Positions 1-6,028 are shown, numbered from the stretch's first letter. The stretch is DNA of 7,142 nucleotides from Clostridium sp. (GCA_012841175.1 DUVG01000196.1:1-7142), one strand, 5' to 3'. Numbers and translations are program-made. Notes: generated by a model from the letters alone, not told the origin.

Positions 1-796
1 AATAATTGAAGCAATAATATTAGGACTTATTCAGGGACTTACAGAATTTTTACCAGTAAGTAGTTCAGGACATATTGTACTTTTTAATAAACTTTTTGGT
101 ATAACTGAGGGGACTGTAACCTTTAGTATAGCAGTTCATATAGCTACTCTCATAGCGGTGATAATTGTTTTGTGGAAAGATGTTTTCGAGATGATAAAAA
201 AGCCTACTGGCAAATTAGCTTTATTGGTAATTGTAGCCACTATACCCATGGGAATAATGGGATTTATATTTAAAGATTTGTTAAAAAGTTTTTTAGAAAC
301 AGGCGCAACTGTTGGAGTTGGTTTTTTAATAACTGGAACTGTACTTTGGTTTGCAGAATATATTAGTAAAAAGGAAAAAAAGAATAAAAAACTTGAAGAG
401 ACCAGTTTTGTTGATGCGTTAGTTGTAGGGTGTGCCCAGGTAGTTGCCATGCTTCCGGCAGTTTCTAGATCTGGTTCTACTACAGGAGGAGCGCTATTTA
501 GAGGACTTGACAGGGAATTTGCGTTAAAATTTTCTTTTCTTATGTCAATTCCTGCAATTTTAGGACCTGCAGCTATAGAAGCCATAGATGTAATAAAAGA
601 TGGAAGTGGATTAGAAGTAGAATTTCTTCCATTGATAGTTGGAATGCTGGCTGCTGGTATATCTGGTTATCTGGCAATTAAATTCATGCTTAAAATATTT
701 ACAAAAACCAGTTTAAAAGTGTTTTCCTATTATGTTTATACTTTAGGAGTGTTGGTTTTAATAGATCAGTTTTTTACAAGAATATTTTTTCAATAG
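1..796 (+). CDS. uppP: Undecaprenyl-diphosphatase UppP (BacA family), 5' end cut by window
   Basis: Integral membrane enzyme that dephosphorylates undecaprenyl diphosphate, recycling the lipid carrier for peptidoglycan and other wall polymers; in this family higher dosage gives bacitracin tolerance. The reading frame is open from base 2 and yields 264 residues, so only the first few residues are missing (family members are about 265-275). Fragment residues 11-24 (QGLTEFLPVSSSGH) carry the (E/Q)xxxE active-site motif with Q11 and E15, followed by a conserved His. Residues 152-160 (PAVSRSGST) form the second catalytic motif with the conserved Arg156. GLDR and FSFLMSIPAILG (168-188) follow as in the family, and the rest is a series of hydrophobic helices. 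A GTG at 158 is internal, since both sequence and motifs continue upstream of it. tsaD follows after 47 bp with no clear terminator between them, so the two may be cotranscribed. Identification is firm from the motifs. Confidence 0.95.
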   Translation, partial: IIEAIILGLIQGLTEFLPVSSSGHIVLFNKLFGITEGTVTFSIAVHIATLIAVIIVLWKDVFEMIKKPTGKLALLVIVATIPMGIMGFIFKDLLKSFLETGATVGVGFLITGTVLWFAEYISKKEKKNKKLEETSFVDALVVGCAQVVAMLPAVSRSGSTTGGALFRGLDREFALKFSFLMSIPAILGPAAIEAIDVIKDGSGLEVEFLPLIVGMLAAGISGYLAIKFMLKIFTKTSLKVFSYYVYTLGVLVLIDQFFTRIFFQ

Positions 797-797
797 T

Positions 798-823
798 TTG
801 AAACATTAATAAATACTTATAAT
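798..823 (+). promoter_or_regulatory. Possible weak promoter before tsaD
   Basis: A perfect TATAAT lies at 818-823. The only -35-like hexamer, TTGAAA at 798-803, is just 14 bp away, shorter than the usual 17. It could give tsaD some transcription independent of uppP. Pattern only, so weakly supported. Confidence 0.25.
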
Positions 824-843
824 AGATAAGCAGGTGGGCAAAA

Positions 844-1863
844 ATGAATGATATTTTTATTTTGGGAATAGAGACAAGCTGTGATGAGACATCGGCTTCA
901 ATTGTGAAAAATGGTCGTGAGGTTGTTAGCAATGTTATTTCATCTCAGGTGGATTTGCATAAAAAGTATGGAGGTGTGGTTCCAGAAATAGCTTCTAGAA
1001 AGCATGTGGAACTTATTATACCAGTTATCAATCAGGCGTTGGAAGAATCAGGTCTAACATTAGAGGAACTAGATGGGATAGCAGTAACATATGGACCTGG
1101 TCTTGTTGGAGCGCTTTTAGTAGGAGTTTCTGCCGCAAAAGCTCTTGCATTTACAATTGACAAGCCTCTTATTGGAGTGCATCATATTGAAGGGCATATT
1201 TCAGCTAATTACATCCAGCATAAAGAATTAGAGCCTCCCTTTGTCTGTCTTGTTGTATCAGGAGGGCATAGTCATATTGTATATGTAAAAGACTATGGAG
1301 AATATGAAATTATGGGAAGAACAAGAGATGATGCAGCAGGAGAGGCTTTTGACAAGGTGGCACGGGCATTAGGAATGGGCTATCCAGGAGGACCATTAAT
1401 AGACAAAGCTGCTAAACTTGGTAATGCTGAGGCGATAAAATTTCCAAGGGTATATTTTGAAAAGGGCAACCTTGATTTTAGCTTTAGCGGGATTAAAACC
1501 GCAGTGTTAAACTATATAAATGTACAAAACCAAAAAGGTGAGGGTTATAAAATAGAGGATGTTTGTGCAAGTTTTCAAAAGGCAGTGGTAGAAGTACTTG
1601 TTAATAATCTTATTTATGCCGCAAAGTTAAAAGGTGCATCTAAAGTGGCACTTGCAGGAGGAGTTGCAGCTAATTCTTGCTTAAGAAGTGAATTTACCAA
1701 AGCCTCCCAAGATAATAATTTTAAAGCTTATTATCCAAGTCCTATACTTTGCACTGACAATGCAGCAATGATAGCTTGTTCTGCTTATTATCAGCTAATT
1801 AAAGAAAAAGAATCAGATTTGTATTTAAATGCTGTTCCAGCACTGAAATTGGGGGAAAGATAG
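844..1863 (+). CDS. tsaD: tRNA N6-threonylcarbamoyladenosine transferase TsaD
   Basis: Cytoplasmic ASKHA-fold enzyme (formerly Gcp/YgjD). With TsaB and TsaE it transfers the threonylcarbamoyl group made by TsaC to A37 of ANN-decoding tRNAs. The protein is 339 residues, full length for the family. Visible motifs: the N-terminal GIETSCDETS (8-17), YGGVVPEIASRKH (42-54), the metal-binding H114-x3-H118 pair in HHIEGH, VVSGGHSH (137-144), DDAAGEAFDK (162-171), GGPLID (182-187), FSFSGIKTA (212-220), ALAGGVAANS (269-278), and TDNAAMI (304-310), whose Asp305 is the third metal ligand. The ATG at 844 has an AGGTGG ribosome binding site at 832-837 with 6-bp spacing. uppP lies 47 bp upstream. No tsaB or tsaE is present in the window, so those partners must be elsewhere. 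A DnaA-box-like 9-mer starts 9 bp after the stop codon. Identification is secure. Confidence 0.98.
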   Translation: MNDIFILGIETSCDETSASIVKNGREVVSNVISSQVDLHKKYGGVVPEIASRKHVELIIPVINQALEESGLTLEELDGIAVTYGPGLVGALLVGVSAAKALAFTIDKPLIGVHHIEGHISANYIQHKELEPPFVCLVVSGGHSHIVYVKDYGEYEIMGRTRDDAAGEAFDKVARALGMGYPGGPLIDKAAKLGNAEAIKFPRVYFEKGNLDFSFSGIKTAVLNYINVQNQKGEGYKIEDVCASFQKAVVEVLVNNLIYAAKLKGASKVALAGGVAANSCLRSEFTKASQDNNFKAYYPSPILCTDNAAMIACSAYYQLIKEKESDLYLNAVPALKLGER

Positions 1864-1871
1864 AAAACACC

Positions 1872-1964
1872 TGTGGATAACTTTTTAAATTATTAAGGGG
1901 AAATATTTAGTTATTCACAAGAAAATAAGTAGTTATTTAAATAGATAAAAAAATATGTGGAAAA
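1872..1964. promoter_or_regulatory. DnaA-box cluster, left group (3 sites)
   Basis: TGTGGATAA at 1872-1880 is the exact complement of the DnaA box TTATCCACA. TTATTCACA at 1911-1919 matches TTATNCACA on the plus strand. TGTGGAAAA at 1956-1964 has one mismatch and lies on the minus strand. The first two thus face each other across 30 bp. DnaA box calls rest on consensus matching only. Confidence 0.6.
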
Positions 1965-1982
1965 ATATCTGGAAATAATATT

Positions 1983-2157
1983 GGTACTTTTGTATTATAT
2001 CTAAAAGTCTATTTGTCTTTATTATAATTCGTGTACATAAAAATAAAAAATGTAAAAGCCTACGGTATCAAGTTTTAAGACGAAACATTTTGTTGTGTAA
2101 GCAAAAAAATAAAGTTGTTTACGTAAAAAAACTTAAAACAAATTGATACAAAAGTCC
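1983..2157. repeat. Overlapping inverted repeats in the A+T-rich core
   Basis: Outer arms: GG-t-ACTTTTGTAT (1983-1995) is complementary to ATACAAAAGTCC (2146-2157), with one extra T in the left arm. Inner arms: GTATCAA plus GTTTTAAG (2065-2079) are complementary to CTTAAAAC (2132-2139) plus TTGATAC (2143-2149), with AAA bulged at 2140-2142, giving a 15-bp stem. The right arms share bases 2146-2149, so the full stems cannot form at once. The inner loop holds two related direct repeats starting GTTGTGTAAG (2092) and GTTGTTTACG (2114), each followed by an A-run. The function is unknown; a melting region, a folded RNA or protein binding sites are all possible. Confidence 0.6.
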
Positions 2158-2203
2158 TATTAATAAATTTTGTTAATATGACGAATGCTGTTGAAATTTA
2201 ACA

Positions 2204-2286
2204 TGTGAATATTGTGGAAATAATACTTAAATGCAGTTGTTTCAAATGGTTATGGATGTGGATAACACTGTGGATATTGTGGATTA
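2204..2286 (-). promoter_or_regulatory. DnaA-box cluster, right group (5 sites)
   Basis: All sites read on the minus strand. TGTGAATAT at 2204-2212 has one mismatch to the complement of TTATNCACA. TGTGGAAAT at 2213-2221 has two and is the weakest. TGTGGATAA at 2257-2265 is exact. TGTGGATAT at 2269-2277 and TGTGGATTA at 2278-2286 have one mismatch each. Same orientation with 9-12 bp start-to-start steps is the arrangement expected for cooperative DnaA loading. Consensus matching only. Confidence 0.65.
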
Positions 2287-2312
2287 ATCAGTGAATGTTT
2301 TGTAAACAACAA

Positions 2313-2363
2313 AAAAATACCAAGTACAGAAACAATGAAAAATATGTTCTACTTGGTATTTTT
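2313..2363 (-). terminator. Rho-independent terminator of the transglycosylase gene (possibly bidirectional)
   Basis: AAAAATACCAAGTA (2313-2326) pairs perfectly with TACTTGGTATTTTT (2350-2363), a 14-bp stem that GAA/TTC pairing can extend past a two-base bulge. Read on the minus strand it lies 35 bp past the transglycosylase stop and ends in a run of seven U. Read on the plus strand it ends in five U, so it may also stop any transcript leaving tsaD. Confidence 0.85.
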
Positions 2364-2398
2364 AATAAGTTTTTTTATAATCCTTAATTTTAAATTTT

Positions 2399-3088
2399 TT
2401 ACTGACCTATACCAGAATACATTGTATAGTTATCTAGAACTTTTACTACATAGTTTTGGGTTTCGCTAAAGGGAGGAATACCATTATATTTTATAACATT
2501 ACCTGGACCTGCATTATATGCAGCAAGTGCAAGTTTTATATCTCCTTCAAAACTGTTTAGTTGGTCCCGTAAATATTTTACTCCTCCTTCTATATTTTGA
2601 GAAATATCAAAAGGATCGGTTACGCCTAACCAGTCTGCTGTGCCAGGCATTAACTGCATTAGCCCTTGGGCACCTGAACGTGAAATTACAGTTGGATTAA
2701 AGTTTGATTCTTGTTTCATAACAGCCCTGACAAGATTAGGATCTACCCCAAATTTTTGCGAAGCAATTTCTATATTTCGATTAATCATTTCCATAAGCTC
2801 ATTTCTGTCAGTTGGTATATAGGCGGTGCTGTTTGCTAAAGCAAGCCTTGCACGGTTAACATCATGAGTTCTGTCATTGCCTTCCTTATCTACAGCCCCT
2901 AAAATAGTGTTATTTGAGTTTAGAGAATCAATATTGATAAAAGTATCATTTTCATTAATATTGTTATTTAAAGCAGAATTAAGAATATTCTGAAAAGTAT
3001 TTTCACGCACAGGAGAACCAGCTATTTTTATTGGAACTCTGCTTTGAATTTCATTTAGTTTTTGGTTAAATATATCACTTACTCTCAA
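2399..3088 (-). CDS. Lytic transglycosylase, SLT/GH23 domain, no signal peptide
   Basis: Predicted to cleave the MurNAc-GlcNAc bond of peptidoglycan with 1,6-anhydro product formation. The chosen TTG start at 3088 gives 229 residues. An in-frame GTG at 3097 would add three residues, but AAAGG would then directly abut the start; AAAGGGTGAT sits at a proper distance before the TTG. Counting from the GTG: residues 1-100 are a poorly conserved, Asn-rich region; 105-225 form the SLT domain with catalytic Glu130 in MKQESNFNP, then GAQGLMQLMPGTA (142-154), ALAAYNAGPGNV (190-201) and ETQNYV (212-217), all standard GH23 motifs. No hydrophobic signal peptide or membrane helix is visible, so export would need another route or a specialised machine; signal-less enzymes of this kind in Gram-positives include ones linked to motility (B. 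subtilis CwlQ/YjbJ is a comparable enzyme). The Cys-rich gene lies 122 bp upstream on the same strand. Domain call is firm, role uncertain. Confidence 0.9.
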   Translation of the reverse strand: MRVSDIFNQKLNEIQSRVPIKIAGSPVRENTFQNILNSALNNNINENDTFINIDSLNSNNTILGAVDKEGNDRTHDVNRARLALANSTAYIPTDRNELMEMINRNIEIASQKFGVDPNLVRAVMKQESNFNPTVISRSGAQGLMQLMPGTADWLGVTDPFDISQNIEGGVKYLRDQLNSFEGDIKLALAAYNAGPGNVIKYNGIPPFSETQNYVVKVLDNYTMYSGIGQ

Positions 3089-3148
3089 ATATATCACCCT
3101 TTTATAATAGATATTTATCCAACTAAAATATTTTAAATATATATTTTT

Positions 3149-3177
3149 GATAAAGTTTTCATAATCTTTATCGACAA
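3149..3177 (-). promoter_or_regulatory. Inverted repeat and Spo0A-like / sigma-D-like site upstream of the transglycosylase
   Basis: GATAAAG (3149-3155) and CTTTATC (3166-3172) form a 7-bp inverted repeat with a 10-nt spacer. Overlapping it, the minus strand reads TTGTCGATAA (3177-3168). This is one base off the Spo0A box TGTCGAA, and GTCGATAA within it also matches 6 of 8 bases of the motility sigma-D -10 element GCCGATAT, with TATA (TAAA expected) 15 bp upstream. No good sigma-A promoter was found here. Both readings are pattern-level. Confidence 0.3.
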
Positions 3178-3210
3178 GATAAGAATATAATATAATAGAA
3201 AAAATTAAAT

Positions 3211-3531
3211 TTAAGAAACTTCTTTCTTTGATCGTTTTATAAATTTAGAACAGGTTTTTTTCTTTCTACCATCGTACTTTCTGACAGTAAACAGTTGACA
3301 TATGCCCATACACTTATCTTCAAAGCTTTTATTAGTATCAAACATAATAAAGTGCTCACAGTCTTTACAGGTGTTTATTTTTCTTTTTAAAGACTTAAGG
3401 GCAGGCAGATATCTGTGTTTTGAGCAAACATAATCAGAGGAAACTACTCCTTTTTCAATACATAGAATATCACCATTTATGTTAATAAAAGTTCCTTTTA
3501 AGCAATTACCACAGCTTCTTTTTGAACTCAA
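3211..3531 (-). CDS. Small protein with two tandem cysteine clusters (putative metal-binding), unknown function
   Basis: 106 residues, basic, no membrane segment or signal peptide. I do not recognise a named family. It appears to be built from two similar units. Unit 1 (residues 7-39) has C7-x2-C10, C24 and C36 in VCSKH. Unit 2 (55-96) has C55-x2-C58 followed by EH, then C74, C78 and C94 in TCSKF. The shared order CxxC, then G-x(1-2)-C, then CSK[HF] suggests an ancient duplication and zinc or other metal coordination, as in small zinc-ribbon or rubredoxin-like folds. It starts with TTG at 3531, supported by an excellent ribosome binding site, AGGAGGAG (complement at 3538-3545), with seven bases between. 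The transglycosylase gene follows on the same strand, and no terminator separates them, so cotranscription is possible. The function is not inferable from sequence alone. Confidence 0.8.
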   Translation of the reverse strand: MSSKRSCGNCLKGTFININGDILCIEKGVVSSDYVCSKHRYLPALKSLKRKINTCKDCEHFIMFDTNKSFEDKCMGICQLFTVRKYDGRKKKTCSKFIKRSKKEVS

Positions 3532-3636
3532 ACTATTCTCCTCCTAACTATAGTACCCTAGAGGTGTTATCTTTAGATGCAAAAGACATAATATCTACCA
3601 TCATTTCACCACAGGTTTTAATTTGATGACAAATAT

Positions 3637-3642
3637 ATTATA
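3637..3642 (-). promoter_or_regulatory. Possible -10 element for the Cys-rich gene
   Basis: The minus strand reads TATAAT here, about 105 bp upstream of the TTG start. No good -35 hexamer sits 16-18 bp further upstream (TTCCAC at best), so this is tentative; if real it implies a leader of roughly 100 nt. Confidence 0.25.
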
Positions 3643-3695
3643 ACACCATAAACCTTAGTGTGGAAGGATGTGGGAAATAATCTTTTACTTTTTTA

Positions 3696-3724
3696 TTTCA
3701 AAAACTCTGTGTTTCATGTATAAT
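3696..3724 (+). promoter_or_regulatory. Sigma-A-type promoter for the DUF402-PHP-CPBP operon
   Basis: Perfect TATAAT at 3719-3724 with TTTCAA at 3696-3701 as a weak -35, spacer 17 bp. The start codon is about 50 bp downstream of the -10. Confidence 0.6.
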
Positions 3725-3772
3725 GGTAAGGATATCATTTATATTAAAATACTTTTTTAAGAGGCTATTATT

Positions 3773-4243
3773 ATGAAAAAACCAAAAGTGTACAGAAAAA
3801 GATACATACCTGATGAAATAGTTGATATAACAGGAGATGAACTTATTTTTAGAAATGAAGAACTGTTAATTACAAAATGGAAACCTATAAAAAAACGTGA
3901 TGATATTTCCAAAGGTATATCATATACATTTCTAAAAGAGGGGTATAAAATAAGCAGGTTTTTTGGGCCAACAGGGGAGTTTATATACTGGTATTGTGAT
4001 ATTATTGATGTTAAATATTACAAAGAAGAGGATAAGTATATTTTAATAGATTTACTTTTAGATGTTAAAATAATGCCAGATGGAAAGGTTGAGATTTTAG
4101 ATGCAGATGAGCTTTCGGTTGCAATTAGAGAAAATATTGTAACAAAAAGAGAAGCAAGTATGTCACTTTCTATATTGGATAAAATATTAAAAATGATATA
4201 TTCAGGGAATTTTCCTCCTGAAATTTGTTTACAATATACATAA
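3773..4243 (+). CDS. DUF402 domain protein (nucleoside di/triphosphatase-like)
   Basis: 156-residue soluble protein matching the DUF402 family over nearly its full length. Characterised members are metal-dependent phosphatases: the staphylococcal Ntdp type hydrolyses nucleoside di- and triphosphates, and Streptomyces FomD releases CMP from cytidylylated fosfomycin intermediates. Visible family features: the basic N-terminus K-R-Y around residues 9-11, EIVDITGDE (15-23), W36, KGISYTFL (47-54), ISRFFGPTGEFIYWYCDI (60-77), LIDLLLDVKIMPDG (91-104) and ILDADEL (108-114). Acidic residues D76, D93, D97, D103, D110 and D112 are candidates for metal binding. ATG at 3773 has AAGAGG at 3759-3764. It is the first gene of a likely operon, with the PHP gene 20 bp downstream. 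The substrate cannot be read from sequence; family call is strong. Confidence 0.88.
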   Translation: MKKPKVYRKRYIPDEIVDITGDELIFRNEELLITKWKPIKKRDDISKGISYTFLKEGYKISRFFGPTGEFIYWYCDIIDVKYYKEEDKYILIDLLLDVKIMPDGKVEILDADELSVAIRENIVTKREASMSLSILDKILKMIYSGNFPPEICLQYT

Positions 4244-4263
4244 AGGCTTAGGAGAAAGGGTTT

Positions 4264-5133
4264 ATGGATAAATTTATTGATTTACATACTCATTCCACTG
4301 TTTCTGATGGGACTATGACACCTTCAGAACTTGTTAGATATGCAAAAAAAGTAGGACTTTCGGCACTGGCTTTAACAGACCATGACACAATAGATGGTGT
4401 TGATGAGGCCTTGAGGGAAGCTGAGAAAGTAGGGCTTGAAGTTATAGCAGGTGTAGAGATAAGTGCTGACTTTACTTCTACTAGTGAAATGCATTTATTG
4501 GGATATTTTTTTGAAGGTAATCATAAAAGATTAACTCCCTTACTTAATAGACTTAAAGCTAGTAGGGAAGAAAGAAATCCTAAAATGATCAAAAAGCTCA
4601 ATGAATTAGGTTTTGATATCAGTTTAGATGATGTGAAAAGGGAAGCAAGGGATAAACTTGTGGGAAGACCTCATATAGCAAGTGCTTTAGTTAAAAAAGG
4701 ATATGTGAAAAATATAAGTGAGGCTTTTAGTAAATATCTTTCTGTTGGGAAGCCTGCATATGTGAAAAGAGAAAAATTAGTGCCAAAAGAAGCTATAGAG
4801 GAAATTGTAAGATGTGGAGGGATACCTGTTTTAGCCCATCCAATTTATTTAAATATTACACTAGAAGAACTGTATTCATTGCTATATGAGTTAAAAAAAT
4901 ATGGACTAGAAGGTATTGAAGCATTTTATTCTGATAATACGCCCCATGAGACGATGCTTTTTTCAAGACTAGCTATAATACACAATTTAATACCAACAGG
5001 AGGAAGTGATTTTCATGGCGACTTAAAACCTAATATAAAGCTAGGAACAGGCAGAGGAGATTTACATGTCCCTTTTAAAGTACTAGAACGAATGAAAGAG
5101 TTAGCAAAAGGAAGGGTTAAATTATATGAATAA
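4264..5133 (+). CDS. PHP-domain phosphoesterase (YciV/RNase AM-like)
   Basis: Cytoplasmic metal-dependent phosphoesterase of the PHP superfamily, 289 residues. The closest characterised group is YciV/RnaAM and related 3',5'-nucleoside bisphosphate phosphatases, which hydrolyse small nucleotides or trim RNA 5' ends. PHP motifs and likely metal ligands: H8 and H10 in DLHTHS, D15 in SDG, H40 in LTDHDT, E65 in GVEIS, H77 in EMHLLGYF, H137 in GRPHIA, H192 in VLAHP, and D249/H251 in GGSDFHG. The insertion after the second motif (about residues 85-175) contains the GRPHIA and GKPAYV segments typical of this group. ATG at 4264 is preceded by AGGAG at 4250-4254. The 3' end overlaps the CPBP gene by 8 bp, implying translational coupling. 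Pairing with an upstream DUF402 phosphatase suggests nucleotide turnover or salvage, which is inference. Exact substrate is undetermined. Confidence 0.9.
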   Translation: MDKFIDLHTHSTVSDGTMTPSELVRYAKKVGLSALALTDHDTIDGVDEALREAEKVGLEVIAGVEISADFTSTSEMHLLGYFFEGNHKRLTPLLNRLKASREERNPKMIKKLNELGFDISLDDVKREARDKLVGRPHIASALVKKGYVKNISEAFSKYLSVGKPAYVKREKLVPKEAIEEIVRCGGIPVLAHPIYLNITLEELYSLLYELKKYGLEGIEAFYSDNTPHETMLFSRLAIIHNLIPTGGSDFHGDLKPNIKLGTGRGDLHVPFKVLERMKELAKGRVKLYE

Positions 5134-5968
5134 AAAGTCTGGAATGGTTATGAATATTTTACTTTATTTGCTGGTATTTATGTTAGCACAGTTTTTGGCT
5201 TCCTCTCTTGTGATGTTTTTCTTTTTTTTAAAGAACATAGGAAGTTTAAAATTTTCAACAGATCTTATGTACCTTCAAGAAGAAATGGATAATTTTATTT
5301 CTCAATACACACCTGTTATTTATATTGTTTCTTTTATTATTTCTATTCTAGGATATTTTATAGTATTTAAAATTCAGAAGAGAAACATAGTTAAAGAAGC
5401 AGGTTTTTCTAAAATGCATTTTTATAAGTTTTTTATTTTGATTTTTGTTGGGATAGCTGCAAATATAGTTGTAGATTTTATCTTAAATGCTATTGTATAT
5501 TACTTTGATTTAGAACATTCTTTTTCAGAGTACAACGTCCTTATTGAGAAAATTCTTTCTTCTAATAGTGTAATTTTATTATTATTGAGTACAGGAATAC
5601 TTTTCCCTATTTTAGAAGAGGTTATTTTTAGAGGATTTATTTTTAATGAATTAAAAAAGAATATTAGTATAACAAAAGCCATAGTCATACAAGCCTTTTT
5701 GTTTGGACTTTTGCATCTTAACCTTATTCAAGGAAGTTATGCTTTTTTGTTAGGTTTGTTTTTTGCTTATATATATCTGTGGACAGAGTCAATTTTGGGA
5801 CCTATTACTCTACACATTGGTATAAATTCTTATACTGTTTTGGCTACTAAATTTCCACAATTATCAGTAGACAACATATTACTGTTGGTGTTATCTGTAT
5901 TTGTACTTATAATGGGAACAACAGTTATTTATAAGACCAGGATAAAATTAGATAATGAATTAATTTAA
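5126..5968 (+). CDS. CPBP-family intramembrane metalloprotease (CAAX/Abi type)
   Basis: 280-residue polytopic membrane protein with about seven or eight hydrophobic helices, of the Rce1-like CPBP family. The three signature motifs are intact: E164-E165-x3-R169 in LEEVIFRG, F193-x3-H197 in FGLLH, and H230-x3-N234 in HIGIN. These residues form the membrane-embedded active site, so it is likely catalytically competent. Bacterial members are variously linked to peptide maturation, bacteriocin self-immunity and surface-protein processing; no bacteriocin or prenylated substrate is seen nearby. The ATG at 5126 lies inside the end of the PHP gene, served by AGGAAGG at 5109-5115 within that gene. The helices before residue 150 are poorly conserved, as usual for the family. 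The substrate is unknown. Confidence 0.92.
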   Translation: MNKKSGMVMNILLYLLVFMLAQFLASSLVMFFFFLKNIGSLKFSTDLMYLQEEMDNFISQYTPVIYIVSFIISILGYFIVFKIQKRNIVKEAGFSKMHFYKFFILIFVGIAANIVVDFILNAIVYYFDLEHSFSEYNVLIEKILSSNSVILLLLSTGILFPILEEVIFRGFIFNELKKNISITKAIVIQAFLFGLLHLNLIQGSYAFLLGLFFAYIYLWTESILGPITLHIGINSYTVLATKFPQLSVDNILLLVLSVFVLIMGTTVIYKTRIKLDNELI

Positions 5969-6020
5969 AAGGAGCAATTAAATAAATTATTTAGTATAGC
6001 TAAAAGGTTTTTTGTAATTT

Positions 6021-6028
6021 TTGTCGAA
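6021..6028 (+). promoter_or_regulatory. Putative Spo0A box
   Basis: TTGTCGAA matches the Spo0A recognition core TGTCGAA exactly. It lies 56 bp upstream of the -35 of the DUF4234 promoter, a plausible distance for an activator or repressor site. Short motif, so chance occurrence is possible. Confidence 0.4.

Larger units (their letters stand above)
1864..2398. other. 535-bp convergent intergenic region with DnaA-box clusters
   Basis: Gene-free gap between the 3' ends of tsaD and the transglycosylase gene. It is strongly A+T-rich and contains two groups of TTATNCACA-like sites (1872-1964 and 2204-2286). Between them is a core of overlapping inverted repeats (1983-2157), a 10-bp palindrome TTTACGTAAA (2118-2127) and a TGACGAA site (2179-2185) resembling a Spo0A box. 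An 11-bp direct repeat, TGGAAATAATA, occurs at 1970-1980 and 2215-2225, on either side of the core. A terminator hairpin closes the right end. No convincing coding sequence with a ribosome binding site was found on either strand. Because both neighbouring genes end here, these elements cannot be their promoters. Confidence 0.75.

Noticed and set aside
32..34. Gln in place of the first Glu of the UppP catalytic ExxxE motif
   Set aside because: The family motif is known as (E/Q)xxxE, so this is a normal variant, not a sign of inactivation.
136..585. 149-codon minus-strand frame opposite uppP
   Set aside because: Antisense to a motif-complete uppP, low-complexity serine/threonine/proline composition, no ribosome binding site.
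2246..2287. Tiny reading frame of 13 codons (MVMDVDNTVDIVD) in the convergent gap
   Set aside because: No ribosome binding site, and it arises simply because the tandem TGTGGAT boxes read as GTG GAT codons.
1864..2312. Calling the region oriC outright
   Set aside because: No dnaA, dnaN, rpmH, gidA or parA/parB genes nearby and no skew data; a DnaA-box cluster is all the sequence supports.
2518..2822. Two 60-codon plus-strand frames opposite the transglycosylase
   Set aside because: They lie antisense to the conserved GH23 domain and resemble no family.
5500..5688. 62-codon minus-strand frame opposite the CPBP protease
   Set aside because: Antisense to the region encoding the EExxxR motif; no start signal.
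5969..6000. AAGGAG after the CPBP stop as a start of another gene
   Set aside because: No ATG, GTG or TTG at a usable distance opens a reading frame; stops follow at once.
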